Numbered from the stretch's first letter, positions 52,549 through 62,101 are shown. The stretch: DNA of 64,000 nucleotides from Halomonas halmophila (GCF_006540005.1 NZ_BJOC01000018.1:62001-126000), one strand, 5' to 3'. The notes: a model not told the origin generated them from the sequence alone. Translations and numbers: made by a program.

Positions 52549-53019
52549 TCACTCCTGCTGGGTGCTGAGCGGGCCATTGGTCTTCAGGGTGTCCATGGCG
52601 ACCTGGGTGGCGATGTCGTGAAGGCCTTCCATGGGGCTGACGACATTGGCGAGGAAGGCGGAGAGGGCGCTCAGACTCTCTACACAAACCTTGAGAATGA
52701 AGTCGTGCTGCCCGGTGACGGTATGGCATTCGATGACCTCGTTGCGTTCCAGCAGGCTGGCCACGACGCCCTGCGGGTCGCCCATCAGGCGCTTGTCCAT
52801 GGAGAGAAAGATAAAGGCCGTGACGCCAAGCCCCAGAGCCTCGGCGGAGAGGCGCAGCGAATAGCCCTGGATGACGCCCTCCCGCTCGAGCCGTGCCAGG
52901 CGTCGCGAGCACTGGCTGACCGAGAGGCTGACGCCTTCGGCAAGCTGGCCGAGCGTCAGGCGGGCATCACGCTGCATGTCATGCAGGATTTTCAGGTCGA
53001 ATCGGTCCAGTGCAATCAT
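52549..53019 (-). CDS. kynR: Lrp/AsnC-family regulator of the kyn operon (KynR-like)
   Basis: The product is 156 residues from ATG 53019; a TTG start nine codons upstream (53046) is possible, and neither has a strong ribosome site. The N-terminal helix-turn-helix is LDRFDLKILHDMQRDARLTLGQLAEGVSLSVSQCSRRLARLEREGVI. The C-terminal RAM domain runs from GLGVTAFIFLSMDKR through VIECHTVTGQHDFILKVCVESLSAL. It is divergent from kynU, the arrangement known for KynR, which responds to kynurenine in Pseudomonas. Confidence 0.88.
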   Translation of the reverse strand: MIALDRFDLKILHDMQRDARLTLGQLAEGVSLSVSQCSRRLARLEREGVIQGYSLRLSAEALGLGVTAFIFLSMDKRLMGDPQGVVASLLERNEVIECHTVTGQHDFILKVCVESLSALSAFLANVVSPMEGLHDIATQVAMDTLKTNGPLSTQQE

Positions 53020-53196
53020 TTGCTGGTTTTCAGTTGTTTCATGCAAAAGTATTGCATTGATTCTGGCGCAAGGGCGTGAAAACGCAAGCCCCTTTCATGC
53101 CGGTTTCTCTAGAATGGTGGTCAGGTCGGCCGCCATGTTCGCGGCATGGCGCCTGGTGCTTGGCCGACCCTGTCCTGACCCTCTGGAGGCTTGCCC

Positions 53197-54438
53197 ATGT
53201 CCGTTTCACTCGAAGACGCGCGTCAACGCGATCGCCTGGATCCACTTGCCGGCTGGAAGGCGCACTTCGAGCTGCCGGAAGGCGTGCTCTATCTGGACGG
53301 CAATTCGCTCGGCGCCCAGCCGTTGGCGGCTCGTCAGGCCGTCGCCGGGACCCTGGATCAATGGCGCGACGAGCTGATCGGCGGCTGGAATCAGGGCTGG
53401 TTCGATGCGCCGGAGCGACTCGGGCGGCTGCTCGCGCCCGTGCTGGGCGCCGGCGAAGACGAGGTGCTGGTCACCGACAACATTACCCTCAACCTCTTCA
53501 AGCTGCTGGGCTACATCCTCGGGCCGGGGGGCGAGAGCAGCCAGGCCGGCCGTGGCGTGGTGTTGAGCGAGGGCGGCAACTTTCCGGCCGATGGCTACAT
53601 CGCCGAAGGGTTCAGCCATCTGGCCGCTCATGAGCACCGGGTGCTGCCGGAGGGCGAGCCGCTGGAGTCGCACCTCGAGGGCGTCGATGTGGTGGTGCTC
53701 AGTCAGGTCAACTATCGCACCGGGGCCCTGCGCGACATGGCGGCCACCACGCGGCTGGTGCACGACCATGGCGCGGAGGTCATCTGGGACCTGGCCCACT
53801 CGGCCGGGGCGCTGCCGGTGGCACTCAACGCCTGTGATGTGCGCTATGCGGTCGGTTGTACCTACAAGTATCTGAATGGCGGGCCGGGGGCGCCGGGCTT
53901 CGTGCATGTGCGGCGCGATTATCAGAGCCGCGGCTGGCAGCCGCTGTCGGGCTGGCACGGCCATGCCGCGCCGTTCGCCTTCGCGCCGGACTATGCGCCG
54001 GCGGCCGATCTGACCCGCTTTCGCACCGGCACCCACTCGGCGCTGGCCTATAGTGCGCTGGAGGCTTCGCTGGCGATGTGGGCGCGGGTCGACATGGCGG
54101 CGCTGCGCGACAAGAGCCTGGCGCTGACCGAGCTGTTCCGGGCCTGCCTGGCCGATGTCTTCGCGGCCCACGGCATCGAGGACATCACCCCGGCGCCCGA
54201 GGCCCGGGGCAGCCAGGTCTCGCTGGTGGCCGGCGAGCACGGCTTTGCCATCGTTCAGGCGCTGATTGCCCGCGGGGTGATCGGCGATTATCGCGAGCCG
54301 GGCTTGATGCGCTTCGGTTTTGCGCCGCTCTACCTGAGCCACGAGGATGTCTGGCAGGCCGCGCGGCACTTCCGTGAGGTGGTGGAGAGCGGCGAGTATC
54401 GGGCAGAGCGCTTTCAGGTGCGCTCGGAGGTGACCTGA
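53197..54438 (+). CDS. kynU: Kynureninase
   Basis: This is a 413-residue PLP enzyme cleaving kynurenine to anthranilate and alanine. ATG 53197 has GGAGG 8 nt upstream. PLP-binding Lys224 is in GCTYKYLNGGPGAPGF. Other family motifs are LYLDGNSLGAQP, VTDNITLNLFKLL, DVVVLSQVNYRTGALRDM, VIWDLAHSAGALPV and GWHGHAAPFAF. It produces the substrate of AntABC encoded 13 kb away. First of kynU-kynB-kynA; kynB overlaps by one base. Confidence 0.97.
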   Translation: MSVSLEDARQRDRLDPLAGWKAHFELPEGVLYLDGNSLGAQPLAARQAVAGTLDQWRDELIGGWNQGWFDAPERLGRLLAPVLGAGEDEVLVTDNITLNLFKLLGYILGPGGESSQAGRGVVLSEGGNFPADGYIAEGFSHLAAHEHRVLPEGEPLESHLEGVDVVVLSQVNYRTGALRDMAATTRLVHDHGAEVIWDLAHSAGALPVALNACDVRYAVGCTYKYLNGGPGAPGFVHVRRDYQSRGWQPLSGWHGHAAPFAFAPDYAPAADLTRFRTGTHSALAYSALEASLAMWARVDMAALRDKSLALTELFRACLADVFAAHGIEDITPAPEARGSQVSLVAGEHGFAIVQALIARGVIGDYREPGLMRFGFAPLYLSHEDVWQAARHFREVVESGEYRAERFQVRSEVT

Positions 54439-55280
54439 TGGCGGGCGCCGAGCGGGAGCAGGCCTATTTGCCGAGCCGTTGGGCGCGTGATCCGCAGGCC
54501 ACCCTGGCACGCCAGGCCGAACTGGGAGTCCGCCTGCGTGAACGCCACCCACCACAGCCTTTGTGCCATGGAGCGGGGGCCGGGGAGGGGATCAATCTTT
54601 TTGTGCCGCCGGCGGGCTCGCCCCGGGCGCTGATGATCTTCCTGCATGGCGGTTACTGGCAGGAGCTGGATGCCTCGGCAACCGACTTTCTGGCCGAGCC
54701 CTGGCTGGCGGCTGGCTGGGCCTTTGCGTCCGTGGATTATCCGCTGGCGCCCGGGGCTTCCATCGAGGCCATGGTGGAGGCCGTGCAGCGCGCGGTGACC
54801 CGGCTGGAGGACGCCCTGAGTGTCCGCTATCCCGGCATACGGGTCCATCTCGGCGGTCACAGCGCCGGCGCCCACCTGGCGCTGATGAGCTGCCTGGACG
54901 AGCCGCGACTTACCGCGATCGACTCGTTGTGGTTGATCAGCGGCGTTTACGACCTGCGGCCGCTGGTGGATACCTGTATCAATGCGCCCCTGGGGCTGGA
55001 TCACGCGCGCGCCGCGCAGCTGAGCCCGCTGTGCCGGTCGCTTCAGGGGCTGCCGCCGCTGCGCCTGCTGTGCGGCGAACATGATCCGCCGGCCTTTCGC
55101 GCCCAGAGCGAGTGCCTCGTGCAACAGGCCAGGGCGGCGGACCTGCCCTGTCGGCTCGGACTGCGCGAGGGCTGTGACCACTTCGACATTCTGGAACGGC
55201 TCGCGGATGAGCCGCACCGCTTGCCCCCCGTCATACCGACAGCCGGGCCGTCATGCCCGGCATCAGGAGGAGTCGCATGA
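54438..55280 (+). CDS. kynB: Kynurenine formamidase (alpha/beta-hydrolase type)
   Basis: The product is 280 residues, overlapping kynU (TGATG) and kynA (ATGA). It hydrolyses N-formylkynurenine to kynurenine and formate. Motifs are MIFLHGGYWQELDAS near residue 70, the nucleophile elbow LGGHSAGAHLALM near residue 140, and the catalytic His in GCDHFDILERLA. This is the alpha/beta-hydrolase type of arylformamidase, not the metal-dependent cyclase-like bacterial KynB; the symbol reflects role and operon position. Confidence 0.92.
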   Translation: MAGAEREQAYLPSRWARDPQATLARQAELGVRLRERHPPQPLCHGAGAGEGINLFVPPAGSPRALMIFLHGGYWQELDASATDFLAEPWLAAGWAFASVDYPLAPGASIEAMVEAVQRAVTRLEDALSVRYPGIRVHLGGHSAGAHLALMSCLDEPRLTAIDSLWLISGVYDLRPLVDTCINAPLGLDHARAAQLSPLCRSLQGLPPLRLLCGEHDPPAFRAQSECLVQQARAADLPCRLGLREGCDHFDILERLADEPHRLPPVIPTAGPSCPASGGVA

Positions 55281-56137
55281 GTCATTCCGACGAGCGCCCG
55301 ACACCGCGGAGCGCCGTGAACCTGGAGGACGAGACCCGCGTTCACTGGGATCAGGACATGAGTTACGGCGAGTACCTGCAGCTCGAGCCCCTGCTGGCCT
55401 GTCAGCAGCCACTGTCCGGCGCGCATGATGAGATGCTGTTCGTGGTCATTCATCAGGTCTCCGAGCTGTGGCTCAAGCAGTGTCTCCACGAGGCGCATGC
55501 GGCGGCGCGGCACATTGCGGCGGACCAGCTCAGGCCGGCGTTCAAGATGCTCAGCCGGGTGGCGCGCATCCAGGAGCAGATGATTCAGGCCTGGGAGGTG
55601 CTGGTCACCATGACACCCAGCGATTATGCGAGCTTCCGCGACAGTCTCGGTCAGAGCTCCGGGTTCCAGTCCTATCAGTATCGCGAGCTGGAGTTTCTAT
55701 TGGGCAACAAGCACCCGGGCATGCTGCGCGCGCATCGGGCGCATCCGGCCCGCTTCGAACGGCTTGCGGCCGTGCTGAACGCGCCGAGCCTGTATGATGT
55801 CAGCCTGCAGTTGCTGGCGCGGCGCGGCTTCGATCTGCCGGACGCGGTACTGGAGCGCGACTGGTCGCAGCCCTATAGCGCCTCGGCCGCCGTGGAGGCC
55901 GTCTGGGCGGAGATTTACGCCGATACGGAAGGCTACTGGGAGCTGTACGAGCTGGCGGAAAAGCTCATCGATACCGAGTACAACTTCCACAAGTGGCGCT
56001 TCAGCCACATGAAAACCGTGGAGCGGATTATCGGCCACAAGAGCGGCACCGGCGGCACCTCTGGAGTGGGCTATCTGCAGAAGGCGCTCGAGTTGACGTT
56101 CTTCCCCGAACTCTGGTCGGTGCGAACTTCCCTGTAG
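55277..56137 (+). CDS. kynA: Tryptophan 2,3-dioxygenase
   Basis: This is a 286-residue haem enzyme opening tryptophan to N-formylkynurenine. ATG 55277 follows AGGAGG. The active-site His is in FVVIHQVSELWLKQ, the proximal haem His in RIIGHKSGTGGTSGVGYL, and the substrate loop FQSYQYRELEFLLGNK is typical. The last gene of the kyn operon encodes the first reaction. No clear terminator follows. Confidence 0.97.
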   Translation: MSHSDERPTPRSAVNLEDETRVHWDQDMSYGEYLQLEPLLACQQPLSGAHDEMLFVVIHQVSELWLKQCLHEAHAAARHIAADQLRPAFKMLSRVARIQEQMIQAWEVLVTMTPSDYASFRDSLGQSSGFQSYQYRELEFLLGNKHPGMLRAHRAHPARFERLAAVLNAPSLYDVSLQLLARRGFDLPDAVLERDWSQPYSASAAVEAVWAEIYADTEGYWELYELAEKLIDTEYNFHKWRFSHMKTVERIIGHKSGTGGTSGVGYLQKALELTFFPELWSVRTSL

Positions 56138-56241
56138 CTCGGCTTTGCAGGGATTTCGCTCGGCGACTTGCCTGGTGGCCCACGGCTTGCTTGACTGTAA
56201 TGATGCCACTTCGGCCGTAGCCGATCATACGGAGATGTCAG

Positions 56242-57570
56242 ATGCCGCAACCTCTTACCCGTCACAACCGCCCCCGTCAGGTGCTGGATGCCGTGAAATC
56301 GGCCAATGCCGAGCTGGCCGAGGCGGATCGCGAGGCCAAGTATCTCAAGATGGCCGAGTCGCCCTACAGCTTCTTCCGGGGTACCAACCATCTCTACTGG
56401 GATGATGTCTGGCACGACTGGCGCTTCGCCCTGTATGGCGGCCTGCCGGAGACCCAGACCTGGTTGCAGGGCGATGCGCATGCCTACAACTTCGGGGCCT
56501 ACGGCAGCCATGACGATAATGTGCGTTATGGCATGGACGATTTCGATGACGCCATGATCGGCGATTACCAGTACGACCTCTGGCGCCTGGCCGCCAGCCT
56601 GGTGCTGGATGCGCGGGAAAATGTCGGCCTGTCGCCCAAGGATATCTACAAGGCCCTGGCGGCCCTGACCGAGAGTTATCACGATGAGCTCGACAAGCAC
56701 CAGAATGGCGAATCGCCGGACGGCGTGACCCTGGAGACGGCCAAGGGGCCGGTGGAGCCTTTCCTCAAGAAGGTGGCAAAGAAGCGCAGCCGGGCCAAGA
56801 TGCTCGACAAGTGGACGCAGCAGACCGATGAGGGGCGGCGCTTTGCGGACCGCCCGGAGAAGCTGGCCAGTCTGCCGGCGCATCTGGCCAGCCAGTTGCG
56901 CAAGGCCATCGAGGAGGAATACTGCCAGACCCTGCAGAGCGAACATGCCGAGGCCGATGCCTCGCACTTCACCATCAAGGACATGGCGCGTCGCCTGGAT
57001 GCCGGCACCGGCTCGCTGGGTCTGGACCGCTTTTATGTGCTGATCGAGGGCGGGCGCGATCATGAACACGATGACGTGATTCTCGACGTCAAGCAGCAGA
57101 CCGCGCCGGAGGGCTGGCGCCTGCTGAGTGCCGCCGAGAAACGCACCTGGCGGCGTACCTTCCCCCACGAAGGGGCCCGCCATGCGGCCGCCTTCCGTGC
57201 CATTGCCGAGCATCCCGACCCGTACCTCGGCTGGTTGCACCTGGGCGACACCGTCTTCTCGGTGCGTGAGCGCTCGCCCTTCAAGGACGACTTCCCGACC
57301 CACAAGCTGGACAGCAGCAAGGACTACCGCAAGCTGGTCAAGCGCTGGGGGCGGATCCTGGCCCGTGAGCATCTGCGCGGTGCCCAGGCCTTGTACCCGG
57401 AAGACTCGGGCTGCTTCGCGCGTAACGTCTGCGCGCTGATCGAGGGCCAGGAAGAGCACTTTGCCGACATGATCGCCACCCTGGCCGTCAGCTATGCCCA
57501 GTGCGTCGCCCAGGACTACCGTACCTTCGTCGATAGCCTGGCCGAGCCAGCCGGGACGCCCCAGGACTGA
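56242..57570 (+). CDS. DUF2252 family protein
   Basis: This is a 442-residue soluble protein. The N-terminal third has the DUF2252 core KMAESPYSFFRGTNHLYWDD, TWLQGDAHAYNFGAYGS, and YGMDDFDDAMIGDYQYDLWRLAASL; further on are FYVLIEGGRDHEHDDVILDVKQQTAP and FARNVCALIEGQEEHFADMIATLAVSYAQCVAQDY. The GDAHAYNFG and DFDD motifs resemble catalytic and metal-binding loops of aminoglycoside-kinase-like folds, so phosphotransfer is possible, but the role is unknown. Confidence 0.9.
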   Translation: MPQPLTRHNRPRQVLDAVKSANAELAEADREAKYLKMAESPYSFFRGTNHLYWDDVWHDWRFALYGGLPETQTWLQGDAHAYNFGAYGSHDDNVRYGMDDFDDAMIGDYQYDLWRLAASLVLDARENVGLSPKDIYKALAALTESYHDELDKHQNGESPDGVTLETAKGPVEPFLKKVAKKRSRAKMLDKWTQQTDEGRRFADRPEKLASLPAHLASQLRKAIEEEYCQTLQSEHAEADASHFTIKDMARRLDAGTGSLGLDRFYVLIEGGRDHEHDDVILDVKQQTAPEGWRLLSAAEKRTWRRTFPHEGARHAAAFRAIAEHPDPYLGWLHLGDTVFSVRERSPFKDDFPTHKLDSSKDYRKLVKRWGRILAREHLRGAQALYPEDSGCFARNVCALIEGQEEHFADMIATLAVSYAQCVAQDYRTFVDSLAEPAGTPQD

Positions 57571-57670
57571 CGCCTCGGAGACGGCGGCTGGCGTTTCCGA
57601 GCCCGCCGGCGAGTGGTAGGGTGGCCGGCCCCATGCTCAAGCTGTTGAGCCCTGCTGCACTGGAGGCGTC

Positions 57671-59149
57671 ATGTTCCCGAGCTTTTCCCTGCGTTACGCG
57701 CGCTTTCCCGATCACATGCGTGCGCTCAGCCAGCCGACGCCGGTGGCGTCGCCGCGGCTGTTCGCCTTCAACCGGCCGCTTGCCGAAGAGCTCGGTTTCG
57801 ACCTTCAGGGCTATGATGACGAGCAGGCCACCCAGGTGTTCTCGGGCAATCGCACCCCGGAGGGCGCCGAGCCGGTGGCCATGGCCTATGCCGGCCACCA
57901 GTTCGCCAACTTCGTGCCGCAACTGGGCGACGGTCGTGCACTGCTGCTGGGCGAAGTGGTCGATCAGCACGGGCGGTATCGAGATATCCAGCTCAAGGGC
58001 AGTGGGCGCACGCCCTTTTCGCGTGGTGGCGATGGCCGCTCGCCACTGGGGCCGGTGCTGCGTGAGTACCTGGTCAGCGAGGCCATGCATGCGCTGGGCG
58101 TACCGACCAGTCGGGCATTGGCGGCGGTGACCACCGGCGAACGCGTGGTGCGCGGTATGCCGGAGCCGGGGGCGGTTCTGACGCGGGTCGCCGCCAGTCA
58201 CCTGCGGGTCGGCACCTTCCAGTACTTCGCCGCGCGTGGCGATACCGAGGCGCTGCGCCTGCTGGCCGATGAAGCCATCGAGCGCCACTACCCGCATCTG
58301 CAGGCGCTGACCGATGATGGCGAACGCTATCTGGCGCTGCTGGATGCCGTGGCCGAGCGTCAGGCCGATCTGGTGGCGCGCTGGATGGGCGTCGGTTTCA
58401 TTCATGGCGTCATGAACACCGATAACACCGCCATTTCCGGGGAAACCATCGACTATGGCCCCTGTGCCTTCATGGACAGGTTCAATCCGCGCACCGTCTT
58501 CAGCTCCATCGACGAGCAGGGACGCTACGCCTACGTCAATCAGCCGGTGGTCCTGCAGTGGAACCTGGCACGTTTCGCCGAGACCCTGGTGCCGCTGATC
58601 GACAGCGACAGTGATCGCGCCGTGGAGCGTGCCACGCCGATCATTCGCGACCTCGCCGAGCGCTATGAGGCCAGCTGGCGCCAAGTCATGCGCGCCAAGC
58701 TGGGGCTTGCCACCGAGGAAGACGGCGATGGCGAGCTGGCCCAGGAGCTGCTGGATGCCATGCAGCAGGGGCGTGCCGACTTTCATCTGAGCTTTCGCTA
58801 TCTGGCCGATGCCGTGGAGGCAGGCGGCGAAGCGGCCCGGCTCGGCGGCGAATTCGAGCAGCGCGAGGCGCTGGATGCCTGGCTGCCGCGCTGGCGCGAA
58901 CGCCTGGGGCGTGAAGGCGTGTCGCACGCCGACATCGTGGCGCGCCTGCAGGCCACCAATCCCGCCGTGGTGCCGCGCAATCACCGCGTCGCCGAGGCCA
59001 TTGCCGCCGCCGAGCAGGACGACTTCGGGCCCTTCGAGGCGTTGCTGGCCGTGGTCACCGATCCCTACACGATGCCCGCCGGCGAGGTGGACTACACCCG
59101 CCCACCGCGCGACGAAGAGCGCGTGCTGCGCACCTTCTGCGGTACTTGA
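57671..59149 (+). CDS. selO: SelO-family pseudokinase protein adenylyltransferase (YdiU)
   Basis: This is a 492-residue protein of the SelO family, which transfers AMP to protein Ser/Thr/Tyr in response to oxidative stress. Family motifs are AMAYAGHQFANFVPQLGDGRALLLGE, DIQLKGSGRTPFSRGGDGRSPLGPVLREYLVSEAMHALG, GFIHGVMNTDNTAISGETIDYGPCAFMDRFNP (catalytic and metal loop) and VVPRNHRVAEAI near the C-terminus. The last residues are FCGT; the C-terminal Cys corresponds to the selenocysteine position in some eukaryotic homologues. Confidence 0.96.
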   Translation: MFPSFSLRYARFPDHMRALSQPTPVASPRLFAFNRPLAEELGFDLQGYDDEQATQVFSGNRTPEGAEPVAMAYAGHQFANFVPQLGDGRALLLGEVVDQHGRYRDIQLKGSGRTPFSRGGDGRSPLGPVLREYLVSEAMHALGVPTSRALAAVTTGERVVRGMPEPGAVLTRVAASHLRVGTFQYFAARGDTEALRLLADEAIERHYPHLQALTDDGERYLALLDAVAERQADLVARWMGVGFIHGVMNTDNTAISGETIDYGPCAFMDRFNPRTVFSSIDEQGRYAYVNQPVVLQWNLARFAETLVPLIDSDSDRAVERATPIIRDLAERYEASWRQVMRAKLGLATEEDGDGELAQELLDAMQQGRADFHLSFRYLADAVEAGGEAARLGGEFEQREALDAWLPRWRERLGREGVSHADIVARLQATNPAVVPRNHRVAEAIAAAEQDDFGPFEALLAVVTDPYTMPAGEVDYTRPPRDEERVLRTFCGT

Positions 59150-59185
59150 TAGCCCTACCAGCGGTGCCTGATAGGGTCCTCTCAG

Positions 59186-59213
59186 CGCCCGATGCCCCCT
59201 GGGAAGTCGGGCG
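59186..59213 (+). terminator. Weak hairpin after selO
   Basis: CGCCCGA (59186-59192) pairs with TCGGGCG (59207-59213) across a 14-base loop, followed by TTGTGT. A possible terminator of selO; stem modest, T-tract poor. Confidence 0.35.
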
Positions 59214-59281
59214 TTGTGTCATGCAGCATCGGTGAGTCAAGCAGACTGCCATGATGCGGTGTATTTTTAATATAAAATCGG

Positions 59282-59293
59282 TCTAAGCTTAGA
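59282..59293. promoter_or_regulatory. Perfect palindrome upstream of the persulfide dioxygenase gene
   Basis: TCTAAGCTTAGA, a 12-bp perfect palindrome in an AT-rich stretch 86 bp before the ATG, lies between a TTTTTAATATAAAAT run and TTGAAAAG. It may be an operator for a sulfide-responsive ArsR-type repressor (BigR/SqrR-like), by position only. Confidence 0.4.
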
Positions 59294-59378
59294 TTGAAAA
59301 GTTGGGTTATGATGTCACGACAGCCTGACGGCCCGCCTCACGACACTCTGGTCGTGGCCGCAAAGAGGAGTGGATCGC

Positions 59379-60248
59379 ATGTCCCGACAGCCCATCGTCA
59401 CCGCCTTTTTTGATGATCCCACGAATACCTTCAGCTACGTGGTTCAGGATCCCGACAGCCATGCCTGTGCCATTCTCGACTCGGTGCTGGATTTCGATTA
59501 TGCGGCGGGGCGTACCGATGTGCGCTCGGCCAACGAGATCATTGCCTTTGTCGAGAGCCACGGCTTGCAGGTGGAGTGGGTTCTCGAGACCCATGTGCAC
59601 GCCGATCATCTTTCGGCGGCGCCCTACCTGCATGAACGGCTCGGCGGTCGCACGGGCATCGGGGCCAATATCACCCTGGTGCAGGAAGTCTTCGGCAAGG
59701 CGTTCAACGCCGGCACTGCGTTTCAGCGTGATGGCAGTCAGTTCGACCGCCTCTTCGAGGAAGGCGATACCCTTGCCATCGGTCAACTGGAAGGGCGCGT
59801 GCTGCATACGCCGGGGCACACACCGGCCTGTTTGACCTATGTGATCGGTGATGCTGCCTTTGTCGGCGATACCCTGTTCATGACCGACTATGGCACGGCG
59901 CGCTGCGATTTCCCCGGCGGCGATGCCCGGACCCTCTACCGCTCGATTCAAAAGGTGTTGTCGCTGCCGGACGAGACGCGTCTTTTCCTGTGTCATGACT
60001 ACCCGACATCGGGTCGGGACGAGTTCCGGCATTCCACCACCGTCGCCGAGCAGCGCGAGCACAACATCCATGTGCACGAGGGCGTCAGCGAGGAGGCGTT
60101 CGTCAGGATGCGTACCGAGCGAGATGCGACCCTGAACATGCCGCGCCTGATTCTGCCCGCCGTGCAGGTCAACATGCGTGCCGGCCGGATGCCGCCTGCC
60201 GAGGATAATGGTCAGGTCTATCTCAAGGTGCCGCTGAACCTGTTTTGA
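59379..60248 (+). CDS. Persulfide dioxygenase-like metallo-beta-lactamase protein (Blh/ETHE1-like)
   Basis: The product is 289 residues from ATG 59379 (AGAGGAG 8 nt upstream). It is a glyoxalase-II-like fold with iron ligands in LETHVHADHLSAAPYL, LHTPGHTPACLTYVIGDAAFVGDTLF and FLCHDYP. The GDTLFMTDYGTARCDFPGGDARTLYRSI stretch is characteristic of ETHE1/Blh persulfide dioxygenases, which oxidise glutathione persulfide to sulfite. It overlaps the SulP gene, suggesting that the sulfite or sulfate formed is exported. Confidence 0.9.
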   Translation: MSRQPIVTAFFDDPTNTFSYVVQDPDSHACAILDSVLDFDYAAGRTDVRSANEIIAFVESHGLQVEWVLETHVHADHLSAAPYLHERLGGRTGIGANITLVQEVFGKAFNAGTAFQRDGSQFDRLFEEGDTLAIGQLEGRVLHTPGHTPACLTYVIGDAAFVGDTLFMTDYGTARCDFPGGDARTLYRSIQKVLSLPDETRLFLCHDYPTSGRDEFRHSTTVAEQREHNIHVHEGVSEEAFVRMRTERDATLNMPRLILPAVQVNMRAGRMPPAEDNGQVYLKVPLNLF

Positions 60249-62041
60249 TGCCTGGCCGAGATCTGACACAAGGCGCTCGCTGGATGACACTCGAACGATG
60301 GATACCGCTGCTGGGTTGGCTCAAGGGCTATCGCGCCGAGACCCTGGCCCGGGATGGCCTGGCGGCCGTGATCGTGACCCTGATGCTGGTGCCGCAGGCG
60401 CTGGCGTATGCATTGCTGGCCGGCCTGCCGCCGGAGGTGGGGCTCTATGCCAGCATGCTGCCACTGGTGTTGTATGCCTTGCTTGGCACCAGTGCCATTC
60501 TGGCGGTGGGCCCGGTGGCGGTCGCCTCACTGATGACGGCGTCGGCGCTGGCCGGCGTTGCCGAGCCGGGCAGCGCCGAGTATGTCGGCGCGGCGCTGGT
60601 ACTGGCCGCGCTGTCCGGCCTGATGCTGGTCGGCATGGGAGTGCTGCGACTGGGCTTTCTGGCCAACTTCCTCAGCCACCCGGTGATTTCCGGGTTCGTC
60701 ACGGCCTCCGGCCTGCTCATCGCCGCCAGCCAGCTGGGGCATATCCTCGGGATCGAGGCGTCCGGGCATAATCTCCTGGAGATGGCGACGTCACTGTTCG
60801 AGCAACGGGATACCCTCAACGGGGTCACGCTGGTGATGGGCCTTGGGGTCTGGGCCTATCTGCTGTTGAGTCGACGTTACCTGAAGTCCGGGCTGATCCG
60901 TCTCGGGCTGACGAACGCTGTCGCCGGTCTGCTGACCAGGGCGGCGCCGGTCTCGGCGGTCATCGTCACCACTCTGCTGGCCTGGGGGCTCAACCTGGGG
61001 GAACGCGGGGTCGCGCTGGTGGGCGAGGTGCCCGGCGGCCTGCCCGCGCTGGCGATGCCCTCACTGGAGTCGGACCTGTGGTCGACTCTGTTGCCGGCGG
61101 CCGTGCTGATCAGCCTGGTGGGCTTCGTCGAGTCGGTGTCGGTGGCCCAGACCCTGGCGGCCAAGCGACGCCAGCGCATCGACCCCAATCAGGAATTGAT
61201 CGCCCTGGGCATGGCCAACCTGGGGGCCGGTGTCAGCGGTGGGGCCCCGGTTTCCGGAGGCTTTTCGCGTTCGGTGGTCAACTTCGAGGCCGGGGCGGTA
61301 ACCCCCCTGGCGGGTGCCTTGACGGCGCTGGGTATTGGCGTGGCGGCCCTGACCCTGACCGAGCCGCTGGCCTTTCTGCCCAGGGCGACGCTGGCCGCGA
61401 CCATCATCGTGGCGGTCTCCACCCTGATCGATCTGCCGGCGATCAAGCGCACCTGTGCCTACTCGCGGGCCGACGGCGTCGCCATGCTGGCGACGCTGCT
61501 GCTGACGCTCTTTCACGGCGTGGAGGGCGGCATCCTGGCGGGCGTGGCCCTGTCGCTGGGCCTGCATCTGTATCGCACCAGTCAGCCGCACAGTGCCGTG
61601 GTGGGGCGCGTGCCGGGTACCGAGCACTTTCGCAATGTGCGCCGCCATGAGGTCGAAACCGATGAGCGGTTGAGCATTCTGCGGGTCGACGAGAGCCTGT
61701 ATTTCGCCAATGCGCGCTACCTCGAGGATACCGTGATGGCTCTGGTCGCCCGGCAACCTGGAATCTCGCATGTCGTGCTGGCCTGTCAGGCAGTCAATCT
61801 GATCGATGCCTCGGCACTGGAGAGCCTGGAAGCCATCAACAGTCGTCTCCGGGATGCCGGGGTGACGCTGCATCTCGCCGAGGTCAAGGGGCCGGTCATG
61901 GATCGCCTGGAGCAGACCGATTTTCGTCATGAGCTGACGGGGCAGGTCTTCCTGAGCACCTATGAGGCCTGGAGTGCGCTGCATGAAGGTAGCCAGCCGG
62001 CCCATGGCGGGTCGGTGGCGGCGACTGGATTCGACCCCTGA
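60248..62041 (+). CDS. SulP-family inorganic anion transporter
   Basis: The product is 597 residues from ATG 60248, which shares one base with the upstream stop; ATG 60284 (MTLERWIPLLGWLKG) is a plausible alternative start. About 12 membrane helices: the N-terminal motif GLAAVIVTLMLVPQALAYALLAGLPPEVGLYASMLPLVLYALLGTS is diagnostic. A C-terminal STAS domain covers about residues 470-580 (ILRVDESLYFANARYLEDTV and LACQAVNLIDASALESLEAI). It probably moves sulfate, sulfite or bicarbonate; the coupling to the persulfide dioxygenase gene favours sulfur oxyanions. Confidence 0.94.
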   Translation: MPGRDLTQGARWMTLERWIPLLGWLKGYRAETLARDGLAAVIVTLMLVPQALAYALLAGLPPEVGLYASMLPLVLYALLGTSAILAVGPVAVASLMTASALAGVAEPGSAEYVGAALVLAALSGLMLVGMGVLRLGFLANFLSHPVISGFVTASGLLIAASQLGHILGIEASGHNLLEMATSLFEQRDTLNGVTLVMGLGVWAYLLLSRRYLKSGLIRLGLTNAVAGLLTRAAPVSAVIVTTLLAWGLNLGERGVALVGEVPGGLPALAMPSLESDLWSTLLPAAVLISLVGFVESVSVAQTLAAKRRQRIDPNQELIALGMANLGAGVSGGAPVSGGFSRSVVNFEAGAVTPLAGALTALGIGVAALTLTEPLAFLPRATLAATIIVAVSTLIDLPAIKRTCAYSRADGVAMLATLLLTLFHGVEGGILAGVALSLGLHLYRTSQPHSAVVGRVPGTEHFRNVRRHEVETDERLSILRVDESLYFANARYLEDTVMALVARQPGISHVVLACQAVNLIDASALESLEAINSRLRDAGVTLHLAEVKGPVMDRLEQTDFRHELTGQVFLSTYEAWSALHEGSQPAHGGSVAATGFDP

Positions 62042-62071
62042 GCGCACGCGCGCGAGCCGAACGCCGGACCC

Positions 62072-62101
62072 AAAAAAGCCGCCTCGGGGTGGCGAGGCGG
62101 C
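62072..62101 (-). terminator. Rho-independent terminator of katG
   Basis: A perfect 9-bp stem GCCGCCTCG / CGAGGCGGC with a 6-base loop, preceded on the plus strand by AAAAAA (62072-62077). Read on the minus strand it is a GC hairpin followed by TTTTTT, 40 bp after the katG stop. It may also slow plus-strand transcription from sulP. Confidence 0.85.

Noticed and set aside
53206..54555. A 449-codon minus-strand frame opposite kynU
   Set aside because: Kynureninase motifs, ribosome site and operon overlaps support only the plus strand.
56071..58984. Minus-strand frames opposite the DUF2252 and selO genes
   Set aside because: The plus-strand genes carry full family motifs; the minus frames show none.
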